Below, piece by piece: positions 11,431 through 21,968 of a DNA stretch of 36,013 nt (within the stretch, counting starts at the first letter, position 1; each line of letters opens with the position of its first letter). The notes below the pieces were generated by a model, which was given only the letters and a program-made list of their open reading frames with translations, was not told the origin of the DNA and ran no database searches. The position numbers and the translations under genes are program-made. This stretch comes from Neoconidiobolus thromboides FSU 785 (lineage: Eukaryota > Entomophthoromycota > Entomophthoromycetes > Entomophthorales > Neoconidiobolaceae): the NCBI GenBank assembly GCA_025603075.1, contig MU626456.1:1-36013 (forward strand), in the 5' to 3' direction.

Positions 11431-14400
11431 CTAATTATCATCTTTAAATCTTTTACTTAAAAACTCATCATCGTCTTGATTTTTATTTTTCTTTGGTAAC
11501 ATCCTAAACCCGTAATTTGCTTTTGAGTATGGATTGTATTTTGGCATTGGAATTACTACATCTTTAGGCTTCATAAAATTAAATGTTTTCTTTAATTTTT
11601 CCATCCTTGCATCATCAATTTCACTAATTGATGATTTAAATGAAGTCTAAAAATGAGTAAATGAAAAAATCATGTAATTGTTATTTAAAATCACCTTGTT
11701 AATACTATTAGTTATGCTATTGCTATTTCTTATGCTACGTACTCTCATCATACTCATACTTTGTTGAACTTGCTCCATAAAATGAGCATCTTCTTTATCA
11801 GATACTTTTTTGAATTTTAATAATTGAGCTTTTGTATGGTTTGGCTCCAAATACGATTTGATAACGCTGCTTGATTTAAATGTAATGTCTAATTTAGGCT
11901 CACGAATTTTTAAATTGGGTATGATCTTCTTTAACTTAGTTTGAATATCCATTTTCACTGTTCGATATGTTTCGTCCATAGCAGTTCTATTATTAATATG
12001 TAAAGCCCCATCTAAAAGTCTATTAAGTTACATTTAATAATATATAATTTATAATTTACCATCAAAAATCATATCACTTTCTTGTAGTGGAGCAGAATTA
12101 TTATTACGATATCTACGTTTATAATTTAAATCATCTTCTTCATCCCCTAAAATGGCATTATTTTTGTTATTTTTCCGGGTTAACATTTTATATCCCTTAA
12201 TTTCTGCTTCTCTATCATGTTTTCTAAATAACAAATTAATTGGTATAATTATTATTATTATTGTAAATCAATAGCTTACAGATTAAGTTCTCTTAATTTA
12301 TTTTGATCCACTTCAACAAAATCACTGGTAATTGACATTGTGTCATCAATATCAATATCCTCATCTTCTTCATCAGAGTGATTTATTACGATTTCGCCAT
12401 ACTCGTCCTCTTCATCGGCTTCTGCGATCACAAAATTTTTCATTATACTCTTATCCAATTCCTCCCTTTCTTTTCTTTTAGCTATAATATCAGCCTTCTT
12501 TTTCAATCTTACCAATCCACTATCATGATTAGTATCCTCAACTTCTCCTTGCTCAATCTCAATCCCTACTTTACGACGATAATTAATGATTTCCTCTTGT
12601 TCTTCATCGCTTTCAACAGTATTGTTATTTATCACTTCATTTTTGTCATCGAATTCATTTTCTGAATCATTGAAATCAAAATTCATATCAGGAATCGGAG
12701 AACGACTATCAAGGATCATATCTTCATCTAAAAGGTCGTCTACTTGTTTAAAGCCTCTACCGAAATGACCACCAAGGTCGTCACCAAAACTCCCAGATCG
12801 AATATTCGTTGGCGGAGTAGTTTGAAATGCTCTGATGTTTGTAGGTGGAGTAGTTTGAGTTGATGACACAACTGATTGATCTTCATCATGAACAAAGTTT
12901 GATTTGTTTAAATTTACATTATTTTTTGGTTTGAAGAATTCATTGATTATTGATTTCATTATATTATTGCTCTCCTTTTTATTTTTATTACCATCATCAT
13001 TTGATTCGTTAAGATCGTTTTCGCTATTACGCCCACTGTCTTCTTTATCTTCAAGCTCATTATTAACGTTTGGTTCCTTATTTCCATCATCTTCATTTTC
13101 ATTATTGAAATTCATCTTTTTTTCTTTTTGTTCAAGTAATTGTCTATTTTTAGCAGCTCTGTCATAGATTTCCTCTAATAATTTTTTATTTAATTCGGAT
13201 GGCGTCATATCTTTAAGCTTATGAGAAGAAGCTTTTGACTCCGTCCTACTAAGGAGAAGCTTTGCTCCAAAGTTACCCTAATAAATTAGTTTATGGATTG
13301 AATTATACAATGATATTTTACCTTGACTTCTTTCACTTTGTGAGTTTTAAGGTCAAGTACTATTTTATCTACATTAGGAAAAATTGCTATCCTAAAAATA
13401 ATACATGAATATAAAAAGTAATCTAACTCTATAATAACTTACTTGGTTTTTTCTGCTGCAATCTTCTTAGCTATGGCTTTATATTGTTTTCTTAAATTTT
13501 CCTCTCGGATCTTTTTTGCTTCTATTTCTTGAGCTTCTTTTTCTTCTCTTTCACTATTTCTAAATTAGCTTAACTCTAATTTTTATAAAATAAACATACC
13601 TTTCCTTCAATTGTGCATCATACCATTTACTAAAATCATCATCAACACCAGCTAAACTTTCATCTTTATTCACTTCTTGTGCAGTAGACTCATCAATATA
13701 AACTGGTGCCGTTCGTATCATGGCATCCTGGATTTTTTTAACTTCTTCTAACTTTTTTTTACTTATTTTGGATCTTTTTTCTTTATTATTATTATTCATC
13801 TTCTCAGTCGTTTTTTCAGCTGCTTTTTTTTGTTTGTTCATACTAGGTCCTTGTTCAAAATCATAGGTAGTAATCATTCCTTCATTATTTATATAATCGG
13901 CATATTCTGCCGTCTAATTAAGTGTTACTTAAGTTATTTTAAATTTTAAATTATTTACTTACATTACTAGGTTTAATAAAAGCCTCAATATTACTGAATA
14001 TTGCAGTATCATTGTTATTATTCTCAAACGCAGCCTTCTTAGTTTGAGCTTTATAGCTATCATCACAAGGTTCCGAACCCTCATCCTTGTTGATATAGCC
14101 TTTAACTTCTTTCCCAGAGTTGTAGTCATCAACCATATTCCTCCCCATCATCTTTGAAATCTTACTACTCTTAATAGCCAGTCCTTGAAATTTCGACTCA
14201 ATTTCTTCCACAGGCTGGATTTTAGTAAACTGATTGATATCATAGCGCACATGCTGGATCTCTTCCTCCTCTTCGCTGAACAAATTGTTGAAAATATCTC
14301 TATCCTCTCCTCCAGCTTCGTCACTCTCTTCTCCCTTATCTGTGGTAGTGTCTTCTAATCCCATTAGGTTTAATAAGTTGATTCCAGAGTTGTTATCCTC

Positions 14401-14436
14401 TTTGGCAGCTTTTTCTTTGTCTGCAAACGTTTTCAT
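11431..14436 (-). CDS. Mrc1/claspin-like replication checkpoint mediator (8 exons)
   Basis: Candidate S-phase checkpoint mediator at replication forks. Exons 14436-13963, 13913-13600, 13559-13443, 13391-13322, 13277-12280, 12223-12060, 12011-11695 and 11646-11431 sum to 890 codons (889 aa). It is highly charged and mostly disordered. The N-terminal half has basic coiled segments (KKAAEKTTEKMN; SEREEKEAQEIEAKKI) and ELNKKLLEEIYDRAAKNRQL. The middle is acidic with two tandem QTTPPTNIR motifs. The region around residues 610-690 carries AEADEEDEYGEIVINHSDEE and then LRELNLKHDREAEIKGYKML, which resembles the acidic EDEYxG segment and following basic block of the Mrc1-like domain. Assignment rests on that region plus overall composition, so moderate confidence; another acidic nuclear protein remains possible. 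Introns 40-56 nt, all GT-AG. Confidence 0.55.
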
Positions 14437-15104
14437 TTTAAATAAAGAAGCAAGTAGATGTAATTTTTTGCTTTTTAACTTTAATCTATCCTATCAATTG
14501 GTATATTAAGTTAACCAATCATTCTATTTTTTATTTTATAATTCGCGTTTGCTTTTTGGTGTTTATTTTTTAGCAAATCAGTAGCTAAGAGTTGATATAT
14601 AGAATTAAACGCGCCGAAATGGAGTTTTGATTGGATATTGATGATACAGACTATTTAATCTAAACTAAGGATTTTAATTTAATATGGTCAATTATGACCA
14701 TATATAATATTTTCTGGTTAACATATTTAATATAAAATACTAAAAGCTTATAAAAAACCAACTAAATAAATATCCATCTGTTAAATGTTGGTAAATTGCT
14801 AAAAAATATTTATAAAATTAGTAAACTTTGTTTATTATATTTTTTAGAAAAATGCTGTAAAAAGTATTTTAGATATTTTAAAGTATTAAATGCCAAATAT
14901 AATGTCAGACTTTAAGTTTTATTTAATTTATAATATAGATCTTTATATAAATTAATGTAAGATCTTTAATGTTTATCAATTAGACACAAATATTATTTTT
15001 GTAAAGCAAAGTGCCATATGAAATAAAAAGGAACGTTAAAGAGGACAGAAACAAAATATACCCCTGAGGCTCCTTAAAATTATTTTCTATCAAAAATTTC
15101 AGCA
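14437..15104. other. intergenic, upstream of the Mrc1-like gene
   Basis: Promoter side of the - strand Mrc1-like gene, grading into the repeat-rich zone. No open frame or RNA gene is convincing; very AT-rich with poly-A/T runs. Confidence 0.5.
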
Positions 15105-15210
15105 CATGGGGATATTTTTTTGGCTTCATTGCTTTTTCCATCTTTTAAGCACTATTTGAGTGGAAAGAATTGTTGGTAAAATTCTTAAACATAAAAATAC
15201 ACTCTCATAT
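15105..15210 (-). mobile_element. MITE-like element, copy 3
   Basis: Reverse orientation. It starts CATGGGGATATTTTTTTGGC, has the core CTTTTAAGCACTATTTGAGT, and ends ACACTCTCATA. It lies just beyond the 3' end of the decayed F-box gene. Confidence 0.75.
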
Positions 15211-15240
15211 ATGAAATTTAAAAGATTGACCCCTAAAGTA

Positions 15241-16429
15241 GAAAGTGATTCTCATTGTTATTATATTGTTTTTCTTTTTGGATAAACTTCTTTGGTTAAA
15301 AATGAAGGATTATTATATATTGATAGCTTTAAGTATGTAATTGTTGACATACCAAATATTGCATAAAAATGGTTGAACGGTAATTTGTCACTATAAGCTA
15401 AAGTTAGCTGATTCAATTTTAGAAATGTGATATTATATATATTTGCTTTGGCTATATTACAATATCTTAACATTAGCTCCTTTCTATTTGATGTTCCATT
15501 AAACGATAGCCTATAGTACTTCATGAAACAAAACATGCAAAGCTTTGGATAATTATTTAAATTTGTACATACCTCGACCAAATTTCTTATAGCTACATGC
15601 TAAATATAGGGACTTTTTTTCTGGTTTTATCACTTTTTGTTTTTTTAAGCACTATTTAAGTGGAAAAATTATTGGTAGAACTCTTAAACAAAAGATACAT
15701 CCACACATGTAACCTGTTTAATTGTAAAAATTGTTTGTTCAGGAAGTATTTAAACTCTTTCAATTTAAGTCTAATGTTTTTTAGTTCAGGTACCTTTAAA
15801 CTATCAAGCTTGACTAATAAATCTTCAAATATGGTGCTTCGCTATTATAACTATATTTAATTTTTAATGAAGTAACAGATGGTGGTATATATGGGACTAA
15901 CGATATTCTAAAATAATTATTTAAATTGGTAATTTCCAAACACTCTAAACCTTGAAATATTTCTTTAGCGCTAATTTTGTTTATAGATATACACTCTTGA
16001 ATTACCATGGAATCATTTAACCATATATAATAGAGACCTACTAAAGGGATATTTTTAAAACAATTTGCCTTTGTTAAATAATCTTTCAAAGGCAAATAAA
16101 GCTTTGTGGCATTAAGATACAGGGACGAATTAATCTGTAGCTTCGGATATACTATGAAATTTAAGTGCTTAACATAGTGAGCGTATTTTTTAAATATATC
16201 AATATCTGTACCTTGAGACTATATCTTCTCATAATATTAGCATTATCACCTTGTTCAATTCTTTACAGAGAGTTAGTAGATTGAATATATTTTTACCTGG
16301 AAGGTGGTATACCATCTTTTTAATTATTTTCATTCTAATGTTCTCAAATTTAAAGCTGCTGCTCATTATGAGACAACTAAAATCAATGAATTCAAAAGTT
16401 AAATAGACCTTTTTATTTATAAGTGACAT
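15241..16429 (-). pseudogene. decayed F-box/LRR-like protein gene, relic 1
   Basis: Read on the - strand, pieces in different frames line up into one protein. An N-terminal F-box-like block (about 16360-16240: IIKKMVYHLPGKNIFNLLTL then CKELNK) is followed by leucine-rich segments (FKKYAHYVKHLNF; LYLNATKLYLPLKDYL; LECLEITNLNNYF; then, after a +1 shift near 15835, LDSLKVPELKNIRLKLKEF), and the tail (VEVCTNLNNYPKLCMFCF) runs to a stop near 15261. One element copy (15605-15707) sits inside it. A 31-nt GT-AG gap could join the first two blocks, but at least one frameshift and the insertion remain, so it looks broken. F-box identity is inferred from the hydrophobic pattern only. Relic 2 at 18.3-19.0 kb is a clear paralog. 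Confidence 0.5.
15605..15707 (-). mobile_element. MITE-like element, copy 4, inside the F-box relic
   Basis: Reverse orientation. The left end TATAGGGACTTTTTTTCTGG and the right end ATACATCCACA are both diverged, and the core TTTTTTAAGCACTATTTAAG is recognisable. It interrupts F-box relic 1 directly after the coding block ending FLNKQFLQLNR. Confidence 0.65.
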
Positions 16430-16526
16430 TTTATGAAAATAAAAGCCTCATCAAATAGTTAAACTATACTCTTCTACAATGTATTTCGCTTTAATTTTTA
16501 ATATACAATCAAATTCAAAAACAAAA

Positions 16527-16627
16527 TATGGGGATGTATTTTTGTGTTTAAGAATTTTGTTAGCAAATTTTCCGCTTAGATAGCGCTTAAAAAATGGAAT
16601 AATGAAGTTAAAAAAGACACTCCCATA
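16527..16627 (+). mobile_element. MITE-like element, copy 5
   Basis: Forward orientation. It starts TATGGGGATGTATTTTTGTG and ends ACACTCCCATA, flanked by TA. It lies about 100 bp upstream of the F-box relic 1 start codon. Confidence 0.8.
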
Positions 16628-18090
16628 TTTTAAATTTTATAATCAAAAATATTTATTGGTAAAATAGACTAATACTATAATGTAATTACATGTAAAAATA
16701 TTCAATTCTTTATTTTACTTTCGTTATGAACTCTGTTATTCGAAATAAATACTAAGTTGATGGCCTACTTTCAACATTGGTCGTGAATTGTACTGGTTGC
16801 TACAATTTATTAAAACTAATGAACATGATATGGAGATGTGTTTTTGTGTTTAAGAATTTTACTAATAACTTTCCAGTCAAATAGTGCTTAAAAGATGGAA
16901 AAAATAATGAAGCCAAAAAAAACATCCCCATATGTAAACTAATTTTCGTATCTTTTCTGTAGGAAATTTTAAAAAAAGATATTTTATAAAAAATAATGCA
17001 TCCTTTTTAAAAACCTCAAGAATTCCTGTATTAAGAAACCTCACTATCGGCTTTTTACTTTATTTTTATTTCAATAAATAAAAAATTATACATAATAAGA
17101 GAAACTTTAAATATTATATAAAGATATATAACGAAGCATTACCAACTTTGAAAGTTTTGTAGATTTCAAAAAAATGGCTTATATAAAAATTGAGAATACA
17201 ATTTAAAAAAGGAAATGTATTTTTCTAAGTATTTAGTATTCTAAAAAACTGCTCTAAAAATTAGAGATCGCTATTTACCGTTCAACCTTTACATCCTCGC
17301 TTTCAATTCACTTTTGTTCATTCTCGCAAAACTAAGTCACTTGAGGTCTACTTACCTTGTAAGATTAAAAAAATATTAGAAAAATAAAGACTGAGCCATT
17401 GTAAACAAAAACGTATATTTTGACTATTTAATCAAAGTATATCGAAGAAGCACTTTTTACTTGAAACTTAACTTGAAATTCACATGTTGTATGAACCAAT
17501 TAGTCAATATGGTCCCATATCATCTACTAACTCGAAGGATAACGTAAGAGTAAATTTCAATCCATGAATATCAAAAAATTAGAAATAGTATAATTATACA
17601 TTACTTTCATATAGGGCAAACCCAAACTATTCACTTGGAATGAATTAAGCAGTGGAATAGTATCCATATAGGGAAAGTATGATTCCAGCTTATAACTATT
17701 ACTATAAAAATGTCTGCAGCAATTTTAAGAAACATGGTCAATATACTGGGCGTTTAGACCGTATAGCAACTTTAACTAACCTACACATTTTATTTGAGTA
17801 TATAAGATTGCATTTATTACCAAGACATTTAAGATTTCAAATACTAATGGTTCTTAAGTAAAATATACAGATGAAAATGATACCATTTTAAATAAACAAA
17901 TATTTTATTAACTAATAATTTAACAAGCATGAAAAAAACTTTAAAGCAGCTATAATACTCAATATTGGTAGAAACATAAACAATATTAGCTTTTATATAA
18001 TATATTAATAAAAAACAATATTAATGCTAATAATAAAAATTACGTTGAAATAATTCAATGATTTAATTAGTATTAAAACGAAATCTATTA
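16628..18090. other. gene-poor repeat-bearing spacer
   Basis: Contains element copy 6 and a 60-codon + strand open frame at 17679-17861. That frame includes NFKKHGQYTG, reminiscent of the FKKYGHYIK segment of the F-box relics, so it could be a third, inverted fragment of that family; the match is weak. Nothing else is recognised. Confidence 0.35.
16829..16932 (+). mobile_element. MITE-like element, copy 6
   Basis: Forward orientation. It starts TATGGAGATGTGTTTTTGTG and ends ACATCCCCATA, flanked by TA. It lies about 200 bp from copy 5 in the same orientation, so the two could recombine as direct repeats. Confidence 0.8.
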
Positions 18091-18195
18091 TATGGGGATG
18101 TATTTTTGTGTTTAAGAATTTTACTAACAAACTTTCCGCTTAAATAGCGCTCAAAAAACGGAAAAAATAATGAAGTCAGAAAAAACACTCTCATC
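18091..18195 (+). mobile_element. MITE-like element, copy 7
   Basis: Forward orientation. It starts TATGGGGATGTATTTTTGTG; the 3' end is worn (ACTCTCATCTA). It is separated by only about 25 bp from copy 8, which is inverted relative to it. Confidence 0.78.
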
Positions 18196-18220
18196 TATAT
18201 TTACTTTAATAAGATTGTAA

Positions 18221-18321
18221 TATGGAACGATGTTTGACTTGATTATTTTTTCTATTTTTTAAGCACCATTTGAGTGAAAAAATTGCTAATAAATTCTTAA
18301 ACACAAGAATACATCCCCATA
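18221..18321 (-). mobile_element. MITE-like element, copy 8
   Basis: Reverse orientation. The left end is diverged (TATGGAACGATGTTTGAC), and the right end ACATCCCCATA is intact with TA. It abuts the coding remains of F-box relic 2 at the same place, and in the same orientation relative to the gene, as copy 4 does in relic 1. Confidence 0.72.
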
Positions 18322-18329
18322 TGTTGAAT

Positions 18330-19030
18330 ATATTACTTCTTTAATTGTGTAAGTCGCTTGTTTAATAAGTAGCCTGATTCTCCTAACTTCAAACCAATAT
18401 TATCTAATCTAAGTGCCCTCAGATCATTGAACTTATTAAATAATTAATTAAAACACACTTCCCATTTAAAAAAAGTATTTAGGACCCTTAATAAAGTGAT
18501 GATTAGTGGTACATACGGTATAATTATTGCTCTAAGATAACTTTTGAAATAACCATCAAAGTAATTATTTGCATTGTCAATTTCCGGATACTTTAAACTA
18601 TATATCATTTCCTTAATATAAATTCCATGCATAGGAATGTAATCTTCCACATACGTCTCGTCAATCAGAAGATTGTTATAGCTTGGGCCTGTCAAAAGGA
18701 TATTTTCTATATTTTCTATATTTTAAATAATAATCCAACGGTAGATAAAGCTTTGTGCTGTTTAGCCATACAGACAAAGGAATTAGTGGCCTTGAAAAAG
18801 GTTCAGTATAAAAATATTTAATATAATGACCATATTTTTTAAAACTGTTATATATGCTTTTCAAAGCAGTAATTCATCTTTGGAATCATATAATCCCATA
18901 GTATTGACACTATTACTTTATTCCACTTTTACAGCATAAAACCAAATTGAATTCATCTTTATATAATGGATGATACAAAACTCATTTTTGTCTCATTTCC
19001 AAGGTTCTTAAGTCTAAAGCCATCATCCAT
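18330..19030 (-). pseudogene. decayed F-box/LRR-like protein gene, relic 2
   Basis: Paralog of relic 1, more damaged. On the - strand an ATG at 19030 opens MDDGFRLKNLGNETKMSFV, followed after a frame change by KDEFNLVLCCKSGIK (compare KNIFNLLTLCKELNK of relic 1). Then come NSFKKYGHYIKYF, LNSTKLYLPLDYYL, YPEIDNANNYF, LRAIIIPYVPLIITLLRVL and FNDLRALRLDNIGLKLGESG, ending LLNKRLTQLKK with a stop. Each block aligns with a block of relic 1 in the same order, but they lie in several frames with stops between them. F-box and leucine-rich function is inferred from pattern only. No intact product is expected. Confidence 0.5.
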
Positions 19031-19365
19031 TGTTATTGTAATTCAATAAAGAAGAAAGTTTTTGCTTTTATTTATAAAGCGTCTTTTTTATTAGATTAAG
19101 CAAATGACTTGTTCTATAAAGTATCCCATAGCCTCAAAATATAAAAGTATAGTTAAAATGATAATAATTAATGTTATTAGGCCCTGCCCTAAAACATTGT
19201 CTAAAGTTATTATTGAGGGCAATATTTGTAAAAGTTATGTTAATAATTATATATGTGAAAATATCTGTAGAAAATAAGATACTCATATGTAAGATATGCT
19301 ACTGTAAAAATTTGTTAGTATAATTTGATAAACACAGAGATTCATGAGAAGTTCAAAATAAAGCA

Positions 19366-19467
19366 AATGGGGATGTTTTTTTATTTCATTACTTTTTCCA
19401 TCTTTTAAGCACTACTTGAGTGGAAAGATTGTTAATAAAATTCTTAAACACAAAAATACATCCCTAA
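19366..19467 (-). mobile_element. MITE-like element, copy 9
   Basis: Reverse orientation. It starts AATGGGGATGTTTTTTTATT, has the core CTTTTAAGCACTACTTGAGT, and ends ATACATCCCTAAA. The flanking TA is altered on both sides. Confidence 0.75.
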
Positions 19468-20692
19468 ATGATAAATTTTTTACGTAAGGTTCTCAGTACA
19501 TACTTTATCAAATGAACACATAAAAGATAGACTATTAGGCTATTGAACAAGATTATTAGAAATGAATTAATGATATTACAGAAAGCTGTGTGTTTTTTGG
19601 CTATAGCTTTTAATAATAAAACTTTTAAAGTTTTTTAAAGATTTTATTCAAATACTAGAATAATTAGTCTTACATTTTTAAATAAGTAAACTTCAACTTT
19701 GTCTTCTTGTTGAGATATTTAATAAGAACATTATTTACTATTTAGTATATTGAAATCAAAATATAAATAGATATATTGACGTTTAGATGCTATATTATAT
19801 AATACCTCAAATTGCCTGATATTTTTATAAGTCAAATACAGACTAATTATAACCTTGTCTAATAACATGCTAATTAACTTTTAGGAAGGCACTGCTTATA
19901 TTTGAAATATAACTCTAATTGATAAAACAGTAATATATTTATAGCTGATGCTTTAATTAATTGCAAAACGAATCGATAATGATTATTATTAAACTATATT
20001 AGTTTTTATGATTAAGTTAGTTTTGTTTCAAGAAGACTAGAAAAAATGGACTTTTATTAATTGGCGACTAAAAACATTTAGTTAATTAGCAGCCCAAGAT
20101 GTAAATATTTCACTTCTTACAATAACAATAACAATAACTTATTATTATCATTTAATTAATATATAGAATATAATATTAATTTGTCCCCTAAATTAATATT
20201 ATTTAGAGTAAATAAACACATGCATGACTAATGAAAATCATATTTTTCAAGTTAAACCACTTTCTGTTTTATTCCAAAGCAATAATCCCCTGACTTTATG
20301 GCAATAGCTTAAATAAGAACTCATCATAAAGTTATTTTTAATTGAAAGGCAATCAATTATACTTTTAAGTTAATTGATTAAGCGAACAAAATAAGCTGGG
20401 GACTTTACTTATCGCCATCGATTCCTTGTAAAAAGTTAAAATCAGTATAATTAAATTGATTGGCCAACCACAAATACTCCCCAATGAGATTAAAATTATA
20501 AATCCTTATTATTCCAAATGAGACCAATTACTAGTGGGGACTGTTCATTAATATCCACAAAAGCTGGATTTAGAATAGCTACCAAAAGATCAAAACTATT
20601 ATTTTATAATCCTTGATTTTTTCTGAGTTGTTTCTATTACTTTAATTAATACTATTAATACTATACTTTATTATTAATATCAGCCTTTCAAA
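19468..20692. other. 1.2-kb intergenic region
   Basis: Upstream region of the mucin-like gene. It contains three tandem AATAAC units near 20120-20138 and slightly less AT-rich segments at 20280-20560, which could be a promoter or enhancer zone. No open frame, tRNA or other RNA gene could be supported by eye. Confidence 0.45.
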
Positions 20693-21585
20693 ATGGTTTT
20701 ATTCAATTCAAATTATTGGATTAAAGTTTTCTTATTACTACTTATTTTGAATTGGATTCAAGGACAAGAACCGGCTTCTTCCAATCCTGAATCTACAGCT
20801 CCAGCTCCAGCTTCAACTTCTGTCCCTCCCCCACCAGCAGAAACGTCCTCAGTCCCACCTCCACCTCCTGCAGAAACATCTAGCGTTCATCCTGTTCCAT
20901 CTTCGGAACCTACGCCTGCTCCATCTTCGCAAACTCCTAGCATTATTGCTCCACCACCTCCACCACAGACATCAAATCCACCACCAGAAACCTCAAATCC
21001 ACCAAACCCATCGACTCCAATTTCAGAACCAACTCCAACTCAAAATGAGTCAAACCCAACTATAAACCCTACACCTACTGCTAGCCCAACTGAAGTTAAA
21101 GAGTCAGCTATACCTTGTAAGTTTGAATAACTATTTGATAACAAAATTAACTAATTCATCTCTTAGCTACTTCAATTGAAGTATCTACCTCTCAAAAAGT
21201 AGAAAACGGAACCACCCAAATTGTATCAACAACAATAGCAAAAACATTTATACCATCTAGTACTTCAAATCCAGCAAATAATAATAATGACAAAAAGGAT
21301 AGTAGTAAAAGTAGTTCAAGTGATGATTCTCCTTCCTCTACCAATGTAGGAGCAATTGTAGGAGGAGTCATTGGAGGCATTGCATTTATAGCCATTGTAG
21401 TAGCAATCTTTTTATACCTTAAGAAAACAAAGCTTAAGAGACGTATGAAACCATTCGAATCTGGAGCTAATTCAGTCTCCAATTTAATGACAACTATGCG
21501 TCAACCGACTTCTTCAGCTTCATTGCCCAAATTAAGAACCCATGAATCCGAAGCCGTGTTTTTAAAACACCTTAATGAGCCTTAG
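20693..21585 (+). CDS. Ser/Thr/Pro-rich type I membrane protein (mucin-like, possible wall sensor)
   Basis: No named family recognised. Exons 20693-21116 and 21167-21585 (50-nt GT-AG intron) give 281 codons (280 aa). Residues 1-25 form a signal peptide (VFLLLLILNWIQGQ). The extracellular part, about 26-200, is dominated by Ser, Thr, Pro and Ala with repeated PPPPAETSSV units, and should be heavily O-glycosylated. A single transmembrane helix at about 202-225 (VGAIVGGVIGGIAFIAIVVA) is followed by a basic stop-transfer stretch (KKTKLKRR) and a ~50-residue cytosolic tail. The layout is that of fungal Mid2/Wsc-type stress sensors or MSB2-like mucins, but no cysteine-rich WSC domain is present. 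Function is therefore an inference from architecture. Confidence 0.75.
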
Positions 21586-21968
21586 GAGCTTTTATTCTAT
21601 TCAACTAATATTTTTGATACTTTAATCTTTAGCTAATTTAAAATTTTATTAAAAAAGTTTTTTTAAACAGAAATATATTTTTAATGGCTTGGCTTAAAGC
21701 TTTAATCACTATAGATTTTAAACTATATAATTGTTATTATTTTAACCCTTATCATTTCTTTTATGAGTATTAAATTTTGCTTATAGTTATAATTTGGCTA
21801 TTATTGATAAAAAAAAATCTAAATCTCGAGTGACCAATAAAAAATAAGAATTAAGTCATCAAATCAAGTCAAAATATGCAAAATGATAAATACAATAACA
21901 TTTGTAACTCAAAATTTTAAATAAAATCTTTTTCTTTTTAATTCATTCAAAAGCACCTTTAAAAAACA

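Noticed and set aside
12378-13167. Open frames on the + strand rich in Ser, Leu and Phe
   Set aside because: They are antisense shadows of the acidic Asp/Glu/Asn-rich Mrc1-like exon; no start context or splice logic supports them.
15105-19467. CRISPR-like array from recurring ~105-bp units
   Set aside because: Units are in both orientations, unevenly spaced, have terminal inverted repeats and TA flanks, and occur in a eukaryotic intron-rich setting. They are transposon-like.
21192-21482. 96-codon - strand open frame
   Set aside because: Antisense shadow of exon 2 of the mucin-like membrane protein, whose signal peptide, spliced frame and transmembrane helix are coherent.
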